Of a stretch of DNA of 64,000 nt, positions 23,060-31,546 are shown in pieces; position 1 is the first letter of the stretch; each line of letters starts with the position of its first letter. The translations under genes were made by a program, and so were the position numbers. The notes beneath the pieces were generated by a model. The model was not told the DNA's origin and did no database searches. It worked only from the letters and a program-made list of their open reading frames with translations. The stretch covers positions 37,737 through 101,736 of the forward strand of contig JADLDI010000138.1 of the NCBI GenBank assembly GCA_020846745.1. Reading direction: 5' to 3'. Source of the DNA: Bryobacterales bacterium (lineage in GTDB: Bacteria; Acidobacteriota; Terriglobia; Bryobacterales; Bryobacteraceae).

Positions 23060-24946
23060 TTGTCCATCCCGTGGCGGCGACTCACGCTCGCCGCCATTGG
23101 TGTCTTTGCGCTCAACCTCGCGTTCCACTACCCCTACGCGACGCTCGGCTACACCAACTTCTGGTCCTCTAACGAAGGCGCATTTCTCGCCCTCGCCCGA
23201 GCACAGCAAACCCAGACCTACGGTCCCGCGGACTGGTGGCCGTACTGGAACGCCGGCCTGCCGTTCGTCAACACGTACCAACCAGCGCTTCCCAAACTAA
23301 CTGCCTGGCTCGCCAACGCCGCTCATATTGACGTCGTCCATGCCTATCACTTCATAACGGCTACCGCGCTAACAATCGCGCCACTCGCCGTGTTCGCGCT
23401 GGCGTTCTTCCTCCTGCGTAGCGTTTCAGGCGCAATTGCCACGGCGCTCGCGTATTCCCTGCTCTCCCCTGCCGCGCTCATTATCCCCCGCCTGCGCGAA
23501 GGCTCCGGCGAGATGTGGGGACTCCGCCGCCTCCACTCGGCCCTCGTCTATGGCGAAGCTCCGCACGTCGTCGCCCTCGCCCTCACCCCGCTGGCGTGGT
23601 TAGCCTTCGCCTGGATGGTCCGCAGCCGCCGCTTCGGCGCCTTACTTGTTACAGTCATCCTGGCGAGCGCCTTAGCGCTAACTAACTCCTACGCCGCGGT
23701 CGCCTTTGCCATCGGCTGCGCCCTCTACTTACTAGCCGCCGACTTACGCATCTTTTCATTAGGAATAGCCGCGGCAGCCGCCATCGCGACTTATATCGTA
23801 ATCGCCCCGTGGTGGCCGCCCATGCTCTTACGAACACTAGCCGCCGGCACCGAAGCCGTCGCCGTCGGCGGCCATGCCCGCCGCTGGTGGGCTATCGCTA
23901 TCGTCGTTTCCCTAATCCTGACCCGTCGTATCCTCAACACCGCGAAACCCGCCACCAGGTACGCCGTCCTCACCACACTCTGCTTTGGCGCAATCGTCGT
24001 GCTGTCGATGACGTCAGGCGTGAACGTCCTTTTCCATGGATACCGCTACCAGCATGAATTCGACTTCGGCGTCGCCCTACTGCTGGGCATTGTATGCTCC
24101 CGCCGGCGGACTGTGATGATGGTCGGCCTCGCCTTGACCGCCACGCTGTTCGTTTGGAACCTCCGCGTTGCCCATCGCCACGCGATTGAAAGCCGGTACA
24201 AGGAATCGCTCCCCTACCAGGTCTCGAAGGTCCTGGAGCAGCGCTACCCCAACCGCCGCGTAATGGCCACATCGTCCGAAGCGTTTTGGCTCAACGAGTT
24301 CACCAACCTGCCACAACTCAGCGGCGGGCACGACCCCATGGGCGTCAACCGCGCCCAAATGATCGCCGTCTACACCATCTACACGGGCGACAGCGCCGGC
24401 GCCCACGATGCCGATATCTCGATCGCCTGGCTGCGGGCCTTCGGCGCCGCCGCCATCTTCGTCCCCGGCCGCCACGGCCGCGACGATTGGAAGCCATTCG
24501 CGAACCCGAGCAAGTTCGAAGGAAAACTCCCGCTAGTCTGGCAGTCGGGTGACGATCGAATCTACGAACTCCCCACCAAATCCTCAAGCCTCGCCCATAC
24601 CATCCCCAAAGATGCGCTCGTCGAGTGTCCCCCAGTCCACGGCCTAGACACCTTCGAAGTCGAGCGCTACGTCAATGCGCTCGATACGGAACCGGGGGTG
24701 CTGTCCTTTGACTGGCAAGGCCCCAGTCAAGCCAGAATCCACGGCCAAGTCCCTGCCGGAAACGTCGTATCGATCCAGATCAACCACTACCCCGGCTGGA
24801 CCGCTAAAGTAAACGGCCGCCCCACCGCCCTCCACGCCGACGGCATCGGCCTTATGTGGCTCGACCCGCGGTGCGGCAGTGGCGGCTGTGAAATCGAACT
24901 AACCTTCCGCCACCCGGAAGCGAGGCGCAGTGCACTTTGGCCTTAA
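23060..24946 (+). CDS. Polytopic membrane protein, YfhO/glycosyltransferase-like (unknown function)
   Basis: 628 residues starting at a TTG one base after the uxuA-like stop. About ten hydrophobic segments lie between residues 8 and 370, with large loops such as ARAQQTQTYGPADWWPYWNA and REGSGEMWGLRRL. The last 250 residues form an exported soluble domain ending in a beta-sandwich (INHYPGWTAKVNGRP, HADGIGLMWLD). This arrangement is that of YfhO-like and 6-pyruvoyl-tetrahydropterin-synthase-related membrane proteins, which are presumed to act in surface glycan assembly with lipid-linked sugars. No catalytic motif can be named with confidence. It is probably co-transcribed with the receptor and uxuA genes. 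Confidence 0.6.
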   Translation: MSIPWRRLTLAAIGVFALNLAFHYPYATLGYTNFWSSNEGAFLALARAQQTQTYGPADWWPYWNAGLPFVNTYQPALPKLTAWLANAAHIDVVHAYHFITATALTIAPLAVFALAFFLLRSVSGAIATALAYSLLSPAALIIPRLREGSGEMWGLRRLHSALVYGEAPHVVALALTPLAWLAFAWMVRSRRFGALLVTVILASALALTNSYAAVAFAIGCALYLLAADLRIFSLGIAAAAAIATYIVIAPWWPPMLLRTLAAGTEAVAVGGHARRWWAIAIVVSLILTRRILNTAKPATRYAVLTTLCFGAIVVLSMTSGVNVLFHGYRYQHEFDFGVALLLGIVCSRRRTVMMVGLALTATLFVWNLRVAHRHAIESRYKESLPYQVSKVLEQRYPNRRVMATSSEAFWLNEFTNLPQLSGGHDPMGVNRAQMIAVYTIYTGDSAGAHDADISIAWLRAFGAAAIFVPGRHGRDDWKPFANPSKFEGKLPLVWQSGDDRIYELPTKSSSLAHTIPKDALVECPPVHGLDTFEVERYVNALDTEPGVLSFDWQGPSQARIHGQVPAGNVVSIQINHYPGWTAKVNGRPTALHADGIGLMWLDPRCGSGGCEIELTFRHPEARRSALWP

Positions 24947-24950
24947 TCTT

Positions 24951-24964
24951 CTATACGAATATAG
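24951..24964. promoter_or_regulatory. Palindromic operator upstream of the antitoxin-like gene
   Basis: CTATACGAATATAG is an inverted repeat (CTATA and TATAG around CGAA), AT-rich against a GC-rich background. It ends three bases before the ATG at 24968. Ribbon-helix-helix antitoxins usually repress their own promoters through such sites, so this is the probable autoregulatory operator. Confidence 0.5.
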
Positions 24965-24967
24965 TAT

Positions 24968-25279
24968 ATGGCCAACGTGACGATCTACCTACCCGCCGAT
25001 GTTGCACAGAAGGTCCGGAAGGTTGCCGCCAACGAAGGTAAGAGCGTTAGCCGGTGGATATCCGGGCGTGTAACCGAACTTCTCGACGATGGTCCAGCCA
25101 CCGAACTACTGAAGCTATCCGGCGCATTTCCTGACTTCCCGACCTGGACGACCTACGATCTTCTGATCGCGGGTACCGCAATTAGCCGGCGCGCAAGTCT
25201 GGCCACGTCGAACACAAAGGAATTCTCTCGCATCAAAGACCTGAGCTTGGTCTCGCTCAGCCCTGGACGTGAGCGGTAA
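24968..25279 (+). CDS. Ribbon-helix-helix antitoxin fused to the C-terminal remnant of a VapC PIN toxin
   Basis: 103 residues. Residues 1-40 (MANVTIYLPADVAQKVRKVA, GKSVSRWISGRVTELL) are a CopG/VapB-type ribbon-helix-helix DNA-binding domain. Residues about 65-103 read YDLLIAGTAISRRASLATSN followed by TKEFSRIKDL, which is the C-terminal third of a PIN-domain VapC ribonuclease (usual form DLLIAAxAxxxxxxLVTxNxxEFxRV). The N-terminal two thirds of the toxin, with the first catalytic acidic residues, are missing, and the reading frame runs through the join. The result is a natural fusion left by an internal deletion. It probably binds its operator but cannot act as a ribonuclease. Confidence 0.7.
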   Translation: MANVTIYLPADVAQKVRKVAANEGKSVSRWISGRVTELLDDGPATELLKLSGAFPDFPTWTTYDLLIAGTAISRRASLATSNTKEFSRIKDLSLVSLSPGRER

Positions 25280-25317
25280 TGGCCGCACTATTCTCGTAAT
25301 ACCTGTTCAGCCCGCCC

Positions 25318-25956
25318 CTACTCACCCTCTGCCATCTGATCTTCCCACTGCCGCTCCAGCATCCGCGCATACTCACCCGACGCGAACAGCTCGAAATCAA
25401 ACTGCCCCAGAGGCAAGTCCTCAAATGTCGTCGAATGCTGCCGGCACAAAAACAAATTGTCCGCGTACCGGTAGTAGTTCTTCACGAATTCATTCGACAG
25501 TATTTCCCGCGACGGCGCTTCCGCCAGCAGTGAATTCAAACCCATAGCCCGCTGGAAGATCGCCCGGTAATCCGCCACACCCCACTGCTTCAGTTTCGCT
25601 ACCACGCGCGCCGGAGTGGCATCCACCAGCAAGGCCGCGAAGCTCTGGTACTTGTAGCCGCGCTCCCGCAATTCCGGATTCATCTCCACGAAATCCTGGC
25701 ACTGCTCAATCCAGCGGATCAAATCCCGCCCCACATAGAAGAGCATGCGCAGTTCACAATACCGTCCGTCGAGCAGCCGCCGTTCCAGTTCCTCAACGCT
25801 GAGTTCGCCTGAAGGCAGCAACCCCTGCAGCATCAAACTTGCCCGCGAACTCTCTACCAACCGGCCAGGACCGGACGCATCTGAAAACGGGTGAAGAATC
25901 AGTGGCGGCAGGGTCCACTGCCGGGTCATCGTGCTTGAACTGGTCTGTGCGGCCAT
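25318..25956 (-). CDS. Hypothetical protein, no recognised domain
   Basis: 212 residues, mostly helical, soluble, with no signal peptide or membrane helix. Notable stretches are LPPLILHPFSDASGPGRLV, LLDGRYCELRMLFYVGRDLI and FVKNYYRYADNLFLCRQHS. I do not recognise the family. The start ATG (25956) is followed by a Ser/Thr-rich leader, so translation may begin later. It converges with the antitoxin fusion and is separated from the M28 peptidase gene by 100 bp without obvious features, so it is probably its own unit. Confidence 0.6.
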   Translation of the reverse strand: MAAQTSSSTMTRQWTLPPLILHPFSDASGPGRLVESSRASLMLQGLLPSGELSVEELERRLLDGRYCELRMLFYVGRDLIRWIEQCQDFVEMNPELRERGYKYQSFAALLVDATPARVVAKLKQWGVADYRAIFQRAMGLNSLLAEAPSREILSNEFVKNYYRYADNLFLCRQHSTTFEDLPLGQFDFELFASGEYARMLERQWEDQMAEGE

Positions 25957-26056
25957 GTGTCTATTGATGCCTTATCGGTTCCTAGCCGCATTCATATTAC
26001 CACCCCAACACCCTATACAAATGCCCGAAATGGCCTAGAGCAAACCCCGGTCAGGA

Positions 26057-27886
26057 CTAGCGCCGGCGTTCTAGGGTGACCTCCACTTCGAGGGGCTTCC
26101 CTTCCCGCAAAACCTTCACCTTCACCGCATCGCCTACCTTCTTCGCCCGCAGCGCATACGTGAAGTCGTACAGGTTCTGAATCGGCTTGCCGTCGAACTC
26201 CACCATCGTGTCCCCGCCCTTCAACCCGGCCTTCGCCGCGGGCGACCCTTCCCGCACGTCCGCAAACTTCACGCCGGTCTTCTGCTCCGCCATATCGGGG
26301 ATCGACCCGAAATACGGACCATACCCCGACCCCGTCGCCGCCGTTCCGGCGTGTGAAACGGGCTTCGCGGGCTCCGCAACTCGCACAAACTGCGGGCGTT
26401 CCGGCGCCGCGGCCAGGCGGTTGGCCACCCCCGCCACCACCTCCAGGAGCTTCACCGCCTCAGGCCCGTCGATCTTGTCCCAAGTGTCCGACGGCTTGTG
26501 ATAGTCCGCGTGCAAGCCGCTAAAGAAGAACAACACCGGTACCTGCTTAGTCGTAAACGATGTGTGGTCGGAGGAACCGTACCCGGTCTGATCGGAGAAC
26601 TCAAGATGAAGCGTAGACGACTTGGCGAGTTCCTCAAGCATTTCCTTGAAACCCGTCCCGGTACCTAGCCCACCCAAGTACACCTTATGCTCACGGATCC
26701 TCCCGATCATGTCCATATTGATCATCGCTACGGCCTTTTCGATCGGGAACTTAGGGTTGTTCACGTAGTACGACGAGCCAAGCAAGCCCAGTTCTTCCCC
26801 CGCGAAACACAGAAATACGATGCCCCGCTTCGGCTTCGGCCGCCCGCCGAAATACCGCGCTATCTCGATCACACCCGCCGTACCGGACGCATTATCGTCC
26901 GCCCCGAGGTGCGGCGTACCCACCTGCGACGCGGCCATCGAAAACTGCTCGCCCAAACCCAAATGGTCGTAGTGCGCCCCGATCACAATATGTTCATCGG
27001 TTTCGCCCGGCAGATACCCCACCACATTGTTCACCGTCTTCGCTTCCCGGTGAATATCGAGGCCTAACGTCACCGTCACGACATCGCTTAAATCGAGGCT
27101 CTGCGGCTTCAAGTCCTTATCGATATCGGCTTGGATCGTTTTCAGGTCCTTCCCCTTCGCCGACAGCCACTTCTCGGCGACATCCACCTTCACCTGCACA
27201 AACGGGATGCCCGCGTTCGCCGGACCCACGGTCCTCCCGAAGGGTTCCATATCGTCGGCATCCGCCGTATGGTTGCCCGCGTCGTTGATAAAGATGACGC
27301 CCTTGGCCCCGTGCATCTTCGCGTTCGTCGCTTTGCTGAAAAACTGCGAATGCTCCGTGTACACCTTGCCCGAAAACACGCTCTTTTCGTCGAATTCCTG
27401 CGGTTCGTGCCGCAGCACGAGCACGAACTTATTCTTCACATCGACCGAGGCGTAATCGTCGTAGTTGTACTCCTTGGCCGTAATTCCGTATCCGGCAAAC
27501 ACAACCTGGCCTTCAAACTTACCGCCGCTCGAGAAGTTGAAGGGAACGAACTGCTTCTCCTGTACGAGGATTTTCTTCTTTCCCGCCTCGGTGAACGCAA
27601 AATGATTATGCTTACCGAGACGCGCATTCGTGGTGACGCTGAACTGCTGGAAGAAGTGCTTTCCATCCGCCGGATGCAACCCCGCCTCTTTAAACTGTTT
27701 CGCGATATAACTCGCCGCCTTGTCTAACTCCGGCATGCCCGTTCCGCGACCCCGTAACTCGGGCGACGCCAGATACTTCACATGCTCGAGATAATGCTGT
27801 GGATCAAATTGCGGCGGTCGCAGGTCGGCAGCCAACAGGACCGCAACCGCCGCAACTGCCGCAACCAGGATTCGCGTTACCTTCAT
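26057..27886 (-). CDS. M28-family metallopeptidase with PA and PDZ domains
   Basis: 609 residues from the ATG at 27886, which overlaps the stop of the DsbA-like gene (ATGA); this start gives a clean signal peptide (MKVTRILVAAVAAVAVLLAA). A PA insert domain (about 100-250) precedes the zinc peptidase domain. Its ligands are seen as IGAHYDHLGLG, ADDNASGTAG, FAGEELGLLGS (catalytic Glu), AMINMDMIGR and SSDHTSF. A C-terminal PDZ domain (about 510-600) contains SPAAKAGLKGGDTMVEFDG. M28 enzymes of this layout are exported amino- or carboxypeptidases that release amino acids from peptides. Here it likely works in the periplasm beside the thioredoxin-like protein. Confidence 0.9.
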   Translation of the reverse strand: MKVTRILVAAVAAVAVLLAADLRPPQFDPQHYLEHVKYLASPELRGRGTGMPELDKAASYIAKQFKEAGLHPADGKHFFQQFSVTTNARLGKHNHFAFTEAGKKKILVQEKQFVPFNFSSGGKFEGQVVFAGYGITAKEYNYDDYASVDVKNKFVLVLRHEPQEFDEKSVFSGKVYTEHSQFFSKATNAKMHGAKGVIFINDAGNHTADADDMEPFGRTVGPANAGIPFVQVKVDVAEKWLSAKGKDLKTIQADIDKDLKPQSLDLSDVVTVTLGLDIHREAKTVNNVVGYLPGETDEHIVIGAHYDHLGLGEQFSMAASQVGTPHLGADDNASGTAGVIEIARYFGGRPKPKRGIVFLCFAGEELGLLGSSYYVNNPKFPIEKAVAMINMDMIGRIREHKVYLGGLGTGTGFKEMLEELAKSSTLHLEFSDQTGYGSSDHTSFTTKQVPVLFFFSGLHADYHKPSDTWDKIDGPEAVKLLEVVAGVANRLAAAPERPQFVRVAEPAKPVSHAGTAATGSGYGPYFGSIPDMAEQKTGVKFADVREGSPAAKAGLKGGDTMVEFDGKPIQNLYDFTYALRAKKVGDAVKVKVLREGKPLEVEVTLERRR

Positions 27887-28836
27887 TGCGGTTTCACTGG
27901 CGACAGTGACGGCAGCGCGCAGCACGCTTCGCCCGCATTCTTAGCCGTGGCCTGATAGCCGATCTCCAGATCGATAATCTGCTTCAGGTTCTCCCATGGC
28001 ACATAGCCGGCAATCTTCCGTCCATTGATAAACAGCGTAGGAGTCGAGTTCACGCCCAGCGACCGTGCCTCGGCGATCGACCGATTTATTACCGCCTCCG
28101 TCGCCGCGTCCAACCGGCAGCTATCCAGCTTCGCCGTATCCAGGCCTTTATCCTTCACCCACGCCGAAAACAGTTGCGAGAAGTTTTCCTGCTTGATCTC
28201 ACCCTGTTTCTGGAAAGCCCAATCGTGGAAATCCCAAAAAGCTTCCGGTTTCTGGTTGAAGACGCAGCGCCCCGCAATCGCCGCGGGCTTGGCCCAGGGA
28301 TGGATCTGTTGGATCGGCATGTCTTTGAAGTAGACGCGCACCTGGGTTGGGAAGGCCTTCACCAACTCCGTCCGTAGCGACTTCGCTTCCTGCGCGCAAT
28401 AGCCGCACTCGAAATCGCTGAACACAACGATCACCACCGGCGCACCTGGCGTGCCGAGTGCGGGCGCACCCGCCGTATTCAGCTTCTGGATGTCCTTCTC
28501 GAACGGGTTCTTGCTAACATCGTAAACTTTCGCATCCAGGATCTTCGACCCGTCCCTGGACACATAGAACAGCCGGTCTTCCGACGCATTACCCGCCGAA
28601 GCACGCACCGAGACTTCAAAGAATCCGGGGACGTCCCCCGGCTTTGGATCGGCAATCGCCAGATTCACATGCGGCGGATACAACAATAAGTGCCGCAAAT
28701 ATGCTTCGAGCGTCTTCTTATCTAATGCCGACTTAGCCGCCGGCGGAGGCGCCTGTCCGAATACGACAAACGCACAGACTAACAGAAAAAGGAATCGAGT
28801 CACAAACCCTCTTACATTACAGGACCGATGCGCCAT
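27883..28836 (-). CDS. DsbA-like exported thiol-disulfide oxidoreductase
   Basis: 317 residues. The ATG at 28836 has AAGGAG eight bases upstream and overlaps the end of the altronate dehydratase gene by 25 bases. A GTG at 28803 would give a shorter signal peptide and is the alternative. After the signal (FLFLLVCAFVVFGQ) there is a beta-rich domain (about 40-115), then a thioredoxin fold with an inserted helical domain. The active site is FECGYCAQEAKSLR, and the cis-Pro loop is STPTLFINGRK. Proteins of this Thioredoxin_4 type make or reshuffle disulfides in exported proteins. It is coupled by ATGA overlap to the M28 peptidase, which may be a client. Confidence 0.85.
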   Translation of the reverse strand: MAHRSCNVRGFVTRFLFLLVCAFVVFGQAPPPAAKSALDKKTLEAYLRHLLLYPPHVNLAIADPKPGDVPGFFEVSVRASAGNASEDRLFYVSRDGSKILDAKVYDVSKNPFEKDIQKLNTAGAPALGTPGAPVVIVVFSDFECGYCAQEAKSLRTELVKAFPTQVRVYFKDMPIQQIHPWAKPAAIAGRCVFNQKPEAFWDFHDWAFQKQGEIKQENFSQLFSAWVKDKGLDTAKLDSCRLDAATEAVINRSIAEARSLGVNSTPTLFINGRKIAGYVPWENLKQIIDLEIGYQATAKNAGEACCALPSLSPVKPQ

Positions 28837-30365
28837 GGCACGAACTCCTTATGCCCCAGGCGCTCGGCGCAGGTCCGTTGTCCGCCGGCAACGGCCAGCA
28901 GCATATCGAAAATCTCGCGGCCAACCGATTGGATAGTCGCTTCCCCATCCGCGATCCGGCCCGCGTTCATGTCCATGTTGTCTTGCATGCGGCGGTACAT
29001 CGCGGTATTGGTCGCCACCTTTATGACGGGAATGGACGGGAATCCGATAGCCGAGCCACGGCCGGTGGTAAAGCAAATCAAATTGCATCCGCCCGCCGCC
29101 AACCCGGTCAGCGACACCGGATCGTACCCCGGCGTGTTCATAAACACGAACCCCGGGGTGTGTACGCGCTCGGCGTAATCCACCGCGTCGGTCATCGTCG
29201 ATGTCCCAGCTTTCGCCACCGCGCCCAGCGACTTTTCCAATATGTTGGTCAGCCCGCCTTCCTTATTACCAGGCGACGGATTATCGTCGAAGCTGCCGCC
29301 AAACCGCGACAAGTACGCCTTATAGTCCGTTACGAAGCTCAACAACCGGTCCGCCACTTCCCGATTTCGCGCGCGCTTCACCAGGAGGTGCTCCGCCCCG
29401 AAAATCTCCGGCGTCTCCGCCAGCACCGATGTCGCCCCCATCTCCGCCAGCAGATCTGAGCAATATCCCAGCGCCGGGTTCGCCGTGATGCCCGAAAATG
29501 AATCCGATCCGCCGCAGTTGGTACCCAATACTATCTTAGATGCGGGCACCTCGGTTCTGTGTTCCGCTGCCGCGCGTTCCATCATATGCCGGATCGCCGC
29601 CCGGGCCGCTTCGACGGTCCCCACCGTCCCGCCCGAAGTCTGCAGCGTCATGCCAACCAACCGATCCTTCCGCAACTTCACGTTCGCATGCGGCGACGCG
29701 CCTAAATAGTGATCGATCTGGTTCACCTCACAGCCCAACCCGAGAATGATCGCGCCCGACACGTTGGGATGATCCAGCACACCACCGAGCGTCCGCTGCA
29801 ACTGCATCGTGTCCGGACCAATTGAATGGCCGCAGCCTTCCCCATGCGGGAACGCAACCACGCCATCGACGTTCTCAGGCAGTTGCTCCCTTGAATAGCT
29901 GGCCGCGATCAACTCCGCGGTGTGCGCCGCGCAGTTCGACGCCGCCACTACAGCGATATAGTTCCTCGTCCCCACCCGCCCGTCTTCGCGCTGATAGCCG
30001 AGAAATGTAGGGATCGCCCCCGAAGGCTTTGGGAAGGGAATATCCGTCGCCGGGTACTCGTACTGGAACGCAATCTCCTCGAATGCGACATTCTGCACAT
30101 GCACATGCCGCCCCGCCTCGATCGTCACACGCGCCCGTCCCATCACCTGTCCGTAGCGCACAATGCTGCCGCCGGCCGGAATCGTCCGAAGCGCAATCTT
30201 ATGCCCCATCGGCACCGGATCGAGGACGGTGACCTCCAGTCCCGCAACCCGGATCTGCTGCCCCGGAGCAAGCGGCGCCCGCGCAATGGCGATGTTGTCC
30301 TGCGGACTCAAGTGAATGACGGCAGTCTCCGCCGTCGGTGGCTGTGCAATGTCGACCAGACTCAT
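28812..30365 (-). CDS. uxaA: Altronate dehydratase family protein
   Basis: 517 residues. An N-terminal SAF domain (about 15-95) is fused to the large UxaA/GarD domain. Diagnostic segments are DGRVGTRNYIAVVAASNCAA, HGEGCGHSIGPD, ILGLGCEVNQIDHYLG, LGTNCGGSDSFSGITANPAL and FTTGRGSAIGFPSIPVIKV. UxaA dehydrates D-altronate to 2-keto-3-deoxygluconate in galacturonate breakdown; related members act on galactarate or other sugar acids, so exact specificity is open. With the uxuA-like gene 6 kb away it suggests hexuronate use. It is the first gene of a three-gene overlapping run with the DsbA-like protein and the peptidase, an unexpected combination. Confidence 0.85.
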   Translation of the reverse strand: MSLVDIAQPPTAETAVIHLSPQDNIAIARAPLAPGQQIRVAGLEVTVLDPVPMGHKIALRTIPAGGSIVRYGQVMGRARVTIEAGRHVHVQNVAFEEIAFQYEYPATDIPFPKPSGAIPTFLGYQREDGRVGTRNYIAVVAASNCAAHTAELIAASYSREQLPENVDGVVAFPHGEGCGHSIGPDTMQLQRTLGGVLDHPNVSGAIILGLGCEVNQIDHYLGASPHANVKLRKDRLVGMTLQTSGGTVGTVEAARAAIRHMMERAAAEHRTEVPASKIVLGTNCGGSDSFSGITANPALGYCSDLLAEMGATSVLAETPEIFGAEHLLVKRARNREVADRLLSFVTDYKAYLSRFGGSFDDNPSPGNKEGGLTNILEKSLGAVAKAGTSTMTDAVDYAERVHTPGFVFMNTPGYDPVSLTGLAAGGCNLICFTTGRGSAIGFPSIPVIKVATNTAMYRRMQDNMDMNAGRIADGEATIQSVGREIFDMLLAVAGGQRTCAERLGHKEFVPWRIGPVM

Positions 30366-30458
30366 GGTAAGTAACGCCTATTTTATTGTGGACGGCCCGG
30401 GGGCATTTAGCAAAACGAACTTGCCGCAGTCCCACCCCGCTCGCCATAATAAGCACCT

Positions 30459-31409
30459 ATGCCAGAAGAGAAAATCATTGCCGTACTCGGCGCGACCGGG
30501 GCCCAAGGCGGCGGCCTGGTTCGCGCCATCCAGGCCGACCCCCAAGGCGGCTTCACCGCTCGCGCCATCACGCGCGACGTCAACTCGGATAAAGCCAAAG
30601 CTCTAACGGCACTCGGAGCGGAAGTCGTTAGCGCCAACGTGGACGATCCAGAAAGTCTCAAGCAGGCCTTCGCCGGCTGCTACGGAGCCTTTTGCGTCAC
30701 CTTCTTCTGGGACCACTTCTCTCCCGAACGCGAACTTGCCCAGGCCGGCGCTATGGCCGAAGCGGCTAAAGCCGCCCGCTTGCGACATGTCATCTGGTCC
30801 ACTCTCGACGACACGCGCCGGCACATCCCGCTCGACGACGACCGCATGCCCACACTGCAGGGAAAATACAAGGTCCCTCACTTCGACGCCAAGGGCGAAG
30901 CTAACCACCTCTTCACCGATGCGGGCGTTCCTACAACCTTCTTACTAACTTCCTTCTACTGGGATAACTTCATCTATTTCGGCCTGGGACCCAAGCGCGG
31001 TCCCGACGGCGTCCTCGCCCTCACCCTGCCCATGGGCGACAAGAAACTTCCCGGCATCGCCGCCGAAGACATCGGCCGGTGCGCCTACGGCATCTTCAAG
31101 AAGAATGGCGACCTCATCGGCAAAACCGTCGGCATCGCGGGCGGACACCCTACCGGCGAGGAAATGGCTGCCGGACTCGCCAAAGCCATCGGCGAACCCG
31201 TCCGGTATAACGCCGTCCCGCCTGAGGTCTTCCGCAGCTTCGGCTTTCCCGGCGCCGACGACTTAGGCAATATGTTCCAGTTCAAACGCGACTTCAACGA
31301 AATGTACTGCGGCGCCCGCAGTATCGACTTCTCCCACGAAGTCAACCCAGCCCTGCAGTCCTTTGACGCATGGCTATCCCAAAACGCGTCGCGCATCCCG
31401 CTGGACTGA
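30459..31409 (+). CDS. NmrA-family NAD(P)-binding protein
   Basis: 316 residues. The Rossmann loop GATGAQGGGLVRAI near residue 11 and the absence of the YxxxK catalytic pair of classic short-chain dehydrogenases place it among NmrA/HSCARG-like proteins. These sense the NADPH/NADP ratio or act as atypical reductases. Other landmarks are VIWSTLDDTRRH, TFLLTSFYWDNF and DIGRCAYGIF. It is soluble and cytoplasmic by sequence. It is divergent from uxaA across 93 bp and convergent with the second TonB-receptor gene. Confidence 0.82.
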   Translation: MPEEKIIAVLGATGAQGGGLVRAIQADPQGGFTARAITRDVNSDKAKALTALGAEVVSANVDDPESLKQAFAGCYGAFCVTFFWDHFSPERELAQAGAMAEAAKAARLRHVIWSTLDDTRRHIPLDDDRMPTLQGKYKVPHFDAKGEANHLFTDAGVPTTFLLTSFYWDNFIYFGLGPKRGPDGVLALTLPMGDKKLPGIAAEDIGRCAYGIFKKNGDLIGKTVGIAGGHPTGEEMAAGLAKAIGEPVRYNAVPPEVFRSFGFPGADDLGNMFQFKRDFNEMYCGARSIDFSHEVNPALQSFDAWLSQNASRIPLD

Positions 31410-31484
31410 CACGCCTCTGTGATCGGGCCGCGGACTTGGCACTTGCGCCCAAGACCCTTCACCATTGCGCACGCAACAGAAAAT

Positions 31485-31514
31485 GCCGGGCCGACCCATC
31501 AGGGTCCGCCCGGC
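31485..31514 (-). terminator. Rho-independent terminator of the second TonB-receptor gene
   Basis: An almost perfect 13-pair hairpin: GCCGGGC (31485-31491) with GCCCGGC (31508-31514) and GACCC with GGGTC around ATCA, with one C-C mismatch. On the minus strand the stem is followed by ATTTTCTG. It lies 33 bases past the receptor stop codon. Confidence 0.75.
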
Positions 31515-31546
31515 GGAGACTAGTAACGGTGGTTACAGTTACGGAT

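Noticed and set aside
21979..30365. A single hexuronate operon linking the uxuA-like and uxaA genes
   Set aside because: The genes are on opposite strands, 6 kb apart, with unrelated genes between; at most they belong to the same pathway.
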